The position numbers and the translations under genes were made by a program. From an uncultured Thermoproteales archaeon (GTDB taxonomy: Archaea; Thermoproteota; Thermoprotei; Thermoproteales; Thermoproteaceae), in assembly GCA_946480885.1 (NCBI GenBank), contig CAMLLK010000023.1:1-8500 (forward strand): a stretch of DNA of 8,500 nt. The letters run 5' to 3'. Below the pieces are notes generated by a model, which was given only the letters and a program-made list of their open reading frames with translations, ran no database searches and had not been told where the DNA came from. The number at the start of each line of letters is the position of its first letter. The first letter of the stretch is position 1. Below are positions 6,305 through 8,500 of the stretch, in pieces.

Positions 6305-8058
6305 AAGAGTAATGCGAGTGGTAGTGGCGCAACGATGACCTTGTCATCGCGAAGATCTACCTTGTCCCCATCCAGTGTCGCGTAGATGCAGTATGAAACA
6401 TTGATGTCATTAAAAGTATTGCTAATACCATTGAGAGCCTTCTTACATCTATCAATGTGTTCCTTATCAAAGCTCCTCGAGACCTCGAAGAGAATTCCTA
6501 GGTTTACTGTGCCGCTTTTCTCATCTGTGTATCCAACCTTTATGAGGGCATCAATTTCGTAATTATTGGTCTTGACGTAATTAACGTATTTACTCAACGG
6601 AGGCCTATCCTTCTCAGGCCTACCGCACGAGACGCTCATTGCGTAGGCACCAAGGGCTAGGTTCGACAATGTAATGGCTTCAAGGTAATGCCCAAGTTTG
6701 ACACTTAAGTCCTTGGTTTCCGGCTTCTCTTGAGCTTGCTGTTTAGGCTCTATTGGCACTAAGTCATCAATGGCCCTCATGACTTCACCAAACGCACTTG
6801 GATATTCATTATTGCCGACCATGTGCGTATAATATAGGTATGTACCAATTAAGTACCTGGGGTCTGTGAATACGTACTTAACCACATTTTGTTCTTTACC
6901 TTCTTCTTTGTCTTTATTCTGTTCTTTTTCTTTATAACGTTTTATTCCTATAACAACTCCACTGTTATCTAAATAATTAATGGCACTTAATACGGCATTA
7001 CGCGGATCCTCGTGCTCCTGCCCTATATTCCACCATAATGAAATTTCTTGTGCCTTGTTAATAACCTCACGAGGAAGCTTCTCTTGGTCAGTTTCTAAGC
7101 CCTTTTTCATCACCTTTTCCGCAAAATACATCATAACAGCTTGGAGAGCTACTTGGAATAGCACGTAATTAATTCCCCCATAATACTTACCGTATACCCT
7201 TGCATCTTCAAGAATCTCTTCCACAGTCTTAAGGAACATATGGCTAAAGCCCTCTAACTTTCTATTATTTAAGCAATCATCTACGCACTTAATACCATGT
7301 GCAGTGCCACCACAAATTAGGTAACACCTAAAAAGCCGCATTAAAAAGACGTAACCATCACGATTATTATGATCAAGAGATTCGCGAAGGCTCTTGAGAA
7401 ATTCGTAAACTATATCGATGTTGCTTAAATTGGCTATGCGTTTGCATCCCTCTAAATGTTTCTCCCTTAAGAAATTTCGGATGTTTTTATCCATCATTTC
7501 TGCTACTTCAACGAACCTTAGCGGCAGGACTTTAATGGAAGTATAATCAGACTTTTTAATTCCAATTGCGGTAGATGGCGCAATCAATACGAGCCTAGTA
7601 TCCGGTAATTGCGAATTAATCCTGACTAAATCCTCATCGCTACACAGGTGCGCATCGTCTAGCACAATTATTGGCTCTATGTCGTAATGAGGCGACAACG
7701 GGATGTTTTCAGTATGGAAACGTGCAAGATTCACTAATCGTAGCACAACGTCTGCAGTAATCGGACATTGTAGGAACACCGGTAAGTATTGTTTTTTCTC
7801 CTTCTGCTTACGCCTATCCTGTCTCTGATTCTCCTCCTTCTGTTCCGGCTTCTTTTCGCACGTCGCACTTGACTGATAAGCCAGGCCTAGCACGGCCAGT
7901 CTTACGTATAGGGATTTCCCGACATCCCTAGAACCATAAACAAGAACCCTATTATGGCCCTTTATAATACTGGATAAAACACCGACGATACGTGGGTACT
8001 GCAAGCATTCCTCTTCCCTCTTCTCCTCTAACTCCTTCACGCCAGTTTCTACATCCAT
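6298..8058 (-). CDS. Archaeal P-loop ATPase with winged helix and degraded nuclease-like C-terminus
   Basis: The 586-residue protein has Walker A GSRDVGKS (42-49, K48), Walker B IIVLDDAH (130-137, D134 and D135) and a sensor-1-like strand with LVLIAPST (156-163), giving an N-terminal AAA/STAND-like ATPase. Residues 350-410 resemble a winged helix whose wing is extended by a Lys/Glu-rich stretch (373-392). Similar charged insertions lie at 68-91 and 434-450. Residues 245-262 hold CX3C-x8-CX3C. Residues 498-585 resemble the PD-(D/E)xK-like C-terminus of archaeal ATPases of the DUF234 type: EID at 501-503 and FEVSRS at 524-529, with Ser where the catalytic Lys is expected. Low G+C and A-rich codons set it apart from the defence genes. 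The listed ATG has no Shine-Dalgarno site, and a GTG at 8040 is a possible leaderless start. Related ATPases are common in crenarchaeal genomes, often beside mobile DNA; the substrate is unknown. Confidence 0.85.
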   Translation of the reverse strand: MDVETGVKELEEKREEECLQYPRIVGVLSSIIKGHNRVLVYGSRDVGKSLYVRLAVLGLAYQSSATCEKKPEQKEENQRQDRRKQKEKKQYLPVFLQCPITADVVLRLVNLARFHTENIPLSPHYDIEPIIVLDDAHLCSDEDLVRINSQLPDTRLVLIAPSTAIGIKKSDYTSIKVLPLRFVEVAEMMDKNIRNFLREKHLEGCKRIANLSNIDIVYEFLKSLRESLDHNNRDGYVFLMRLFRCYLICGGTAHGIKCVDDCLNNRKLEGFSHMFLKTVEEILEDARVYGKYYGGINYVLFQVALQAVMMYFAEKVMKKGLETDQEKLPREVINKAQEISLWWNIGQEHEDPRNAVLSAINYLDNSGVVIGIKRYKEKEQNKDKEEGKEQNVVKYVFTDPRYLIGTYLYYTHMVGNNEYPSAFGEVMRAIDDLVPIEPKQQAQEKPETKDLSVKLGHYLEAITLSNLALGAYAMSVSCGRPEKDRPPLSKYVNYVKTNNYEIDALIKVGYTDEKSGTVNLGILFEVSRSFDKEHIDRCKKALNGISNTFNDINVSYCIYATLDGDKVDLRDDKVIVAPLPLALLLF

Positions 8059-8064
8059 TAGGAG

Positions 8065-8073
8065 ATTTTATAT
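8065..8073. promoter_or_regulatory. TATA element in the divergent promoter region
   Basis: The plus strand reads ATTTTATAT and the minus strand ATATAAAAT, a TATA-like box in either direction. Archaeal TATA boxes centre about 26 bases before the transcription start. On the plus strand this predicts a start near 8095, just before the ATG at 8099. On the minus strand it predicts a start near 8043, inside the predicted ATPase gene and 3 bases before an in-frame GTG at 8040. A weaker minus-strand candidate, CCTAAATGA near 8082, would instead fit the ATG at 8058. Confidence 0.45.
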
Positions 8074-8098
8074 GTATCATTTAGGATCAATATTACCA

Positions 8099-8389
8099 AT
8101 GAATTCTTCGAGTAGTGTTTCCATCAAATCGTGGAATGTGGATATTAGGTCGCTATCAACGCCGACAATGGCCCAGAACCTGGAGACGCTCACCTGGCTC
8201 CTCGGCATGGAGTCTCCTCCTCAGGATTATGATGCTTCGAAGTACCTGGGGAACCTGGGTTTAATCGCTATGGCGAAGGCTACGGTTGAGGGCGTCATAC
8301 AGGTTAGCTTGGTTGAGTTTGTCTATGCCCTCATTAGGAGACTTAACTTGGTAGGCATTGGGTGGTTGATTCGGAGGCCCACCCAATGA
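8099..8389 (+). CDS. Small hypothetical protein, divergent from the ATPase gene
   Basis: I do not recognise this 96-residue protein. I chose the ATG at 8099 over the in-frame one at 8072 because it lies about 30 bases after a TATA box and so fits leaderless transcription; the 8072 ATG overlaps the TATA box itself. Another in-frame ATG at 8168 would give 73 residues. The N-terminus is Ser-rich. Residues from about 45 on are helical and hydrophobic (LGLIAMAKATVEGVIQ, then SLVEFVYALIRRLNLVGIGW), too interrupted by charges to be a clear membrane segment. The stop codon lies in a 10-bp hairpin. It could be a genuine small protein or the N-terminal remnant of a broken gene. Confidence 0.4.
   Translation: MNSSSSVSIKSWNVDIRSLSTPTMAQNLETLTWLLGMESPPQDYDASKYLGNLGLIAMAKATVEGVIQVSLVEFVYALIRRLNLVGIGWLIRRPTQ
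8356..8388 (+). other. 10-bp hairpin at the end of the small hypothetical gene
   Basis: CATTGGGTGG (8356-8365) is perfectly complementary to CCACCCAATG (8379-8388), leaving a 13-base loop. The right arm spans the last codons and stop of the small gene. No T-run follows, so it is not a standard terminator. The core of the right arm, CCACCC, can also pair with GGGTGG at 8403-8408. Confidence 0.5.
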
Positions 8390-8500
8390 TACGGAGGATA
8401 CTGGGTGGTGAGCTTGGGGGTAAATCAGTAGGCATAGACTTGAGCGTGTTTTGAGGATGAGGTCCAGTAGTGGTTCCATATAATAGCCCTCCTGAGGATT
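8390..8500. other. Non-coding or undetermined window end
   Basis: I see no convincing gene here. A 22-codon plus-strand frame (8386-8454) starts with an ATGA overlap at the preceding stop but is very short. A TATA-like CATATAATAG at about 8477-8486 could drive a plus-strand gene beyond the window. Confidence 0.4.

Noticed and set aside
6219..6338. 39-codon plus-strand frame after the orphan TATA-like site
   Set aside because: No ribosome site, and its 3' third overlaps the well-supported minus-strand ATPase; residues show no recognisable pattern.
6273..8074. ATTAGGATTTATA (from 6273) and ATTAGGAGATTTTATA (from 8057) flanking the A+T-rich ATPase gene as possible direct repeats
   Set aside because: Similarity is short, needs a gap, and both lie in A+T-rich TATA-like sequence, so convergence is more likely than an insertion footprint.
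8216..8500. Near-identical 13-base copies CCTCCTCAGGATT (8216-8228) and CCTCCTGAGGATT (8488-8500) as possible element ends
   Set aside because: Pairs matching at 12 of 13 bases are expected many times by chance in this window; no transposase lies between them.
8450..8500. Possible C/D-box small RNA at the window end (GATGA-like and CTGA elements)
   Set aside because: The C box does not match RUGAUGA and no C'/D' pair or terminal stem is visible.

Overview
The window looks like hyperthermophilic crenarchaeal DNA, most likely from the Thermoproteales (Pyrobaculum, Thermoproteus, Vulcanisaeta or Caldivirga-like). The evidence is AGG/AGA arginine codons, overlapping genes with GGAGGT-type ribosome sites, TATA-box promoters with short or absent leaders, and paired cysteines in proteins that appear cytoplasmic. 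I cannot name the species.

Bases 1-5878 (about 60-63% G+C in hand-counted lines) hold three overlapping plus-strand genes read as one operon. They are a DUF499-type P-loop ATPase of 1024 residues, a 131-residue protein I do not recognise, and an 805-residue SNF2-type DNA helicase/translocase ending in a DUF3883 nuclease-like domain. A DUF499 ATPase beside a SNF2/DUF3883 helicase is the ATPase-plus-helicase core of archaeal and bacterial anti-phage islands of the helicase-methylase-ATPase (Hma) and DISARM-related kind. The expected DNA methylase (often DUF1156) is not in the window; it may lie upstream of base 1 or be missing. The inferred joint role is recognition and ATP-driven handling of invading DNA, with the small protein as a possible system-specific subunit.

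Bases 5879-6297 form a transition of falling G+C with no convincing gene, only one weak small reading frame, short inverted repeats and an orphan TATA-like site. Bases 6298-8058 carry a minus-strand, A+T-rich gene (about 40% G+C in sampled lines) for a 586-residue archaeal P-loop ATPase. It has a probable winged helix, lysine/glutamate-rich insertions, a twin CX3C cysteine motif and a C-terminal domain like a degraded PD-(D/E)xK nuclease. It converges on the defence operon and is compositionally unlike it.

Bases 8059-8500 (about 49% G+C in two counted lines) contain a short divergent promoter region, a small plus-strand hypothetical gene and, at that gene's stop codon, a 10-bp hairpin with a competing alternative pairing. 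The window therefore joins at least two compositionally distinct blocks, as expected of an archaeal accessory or defence island.
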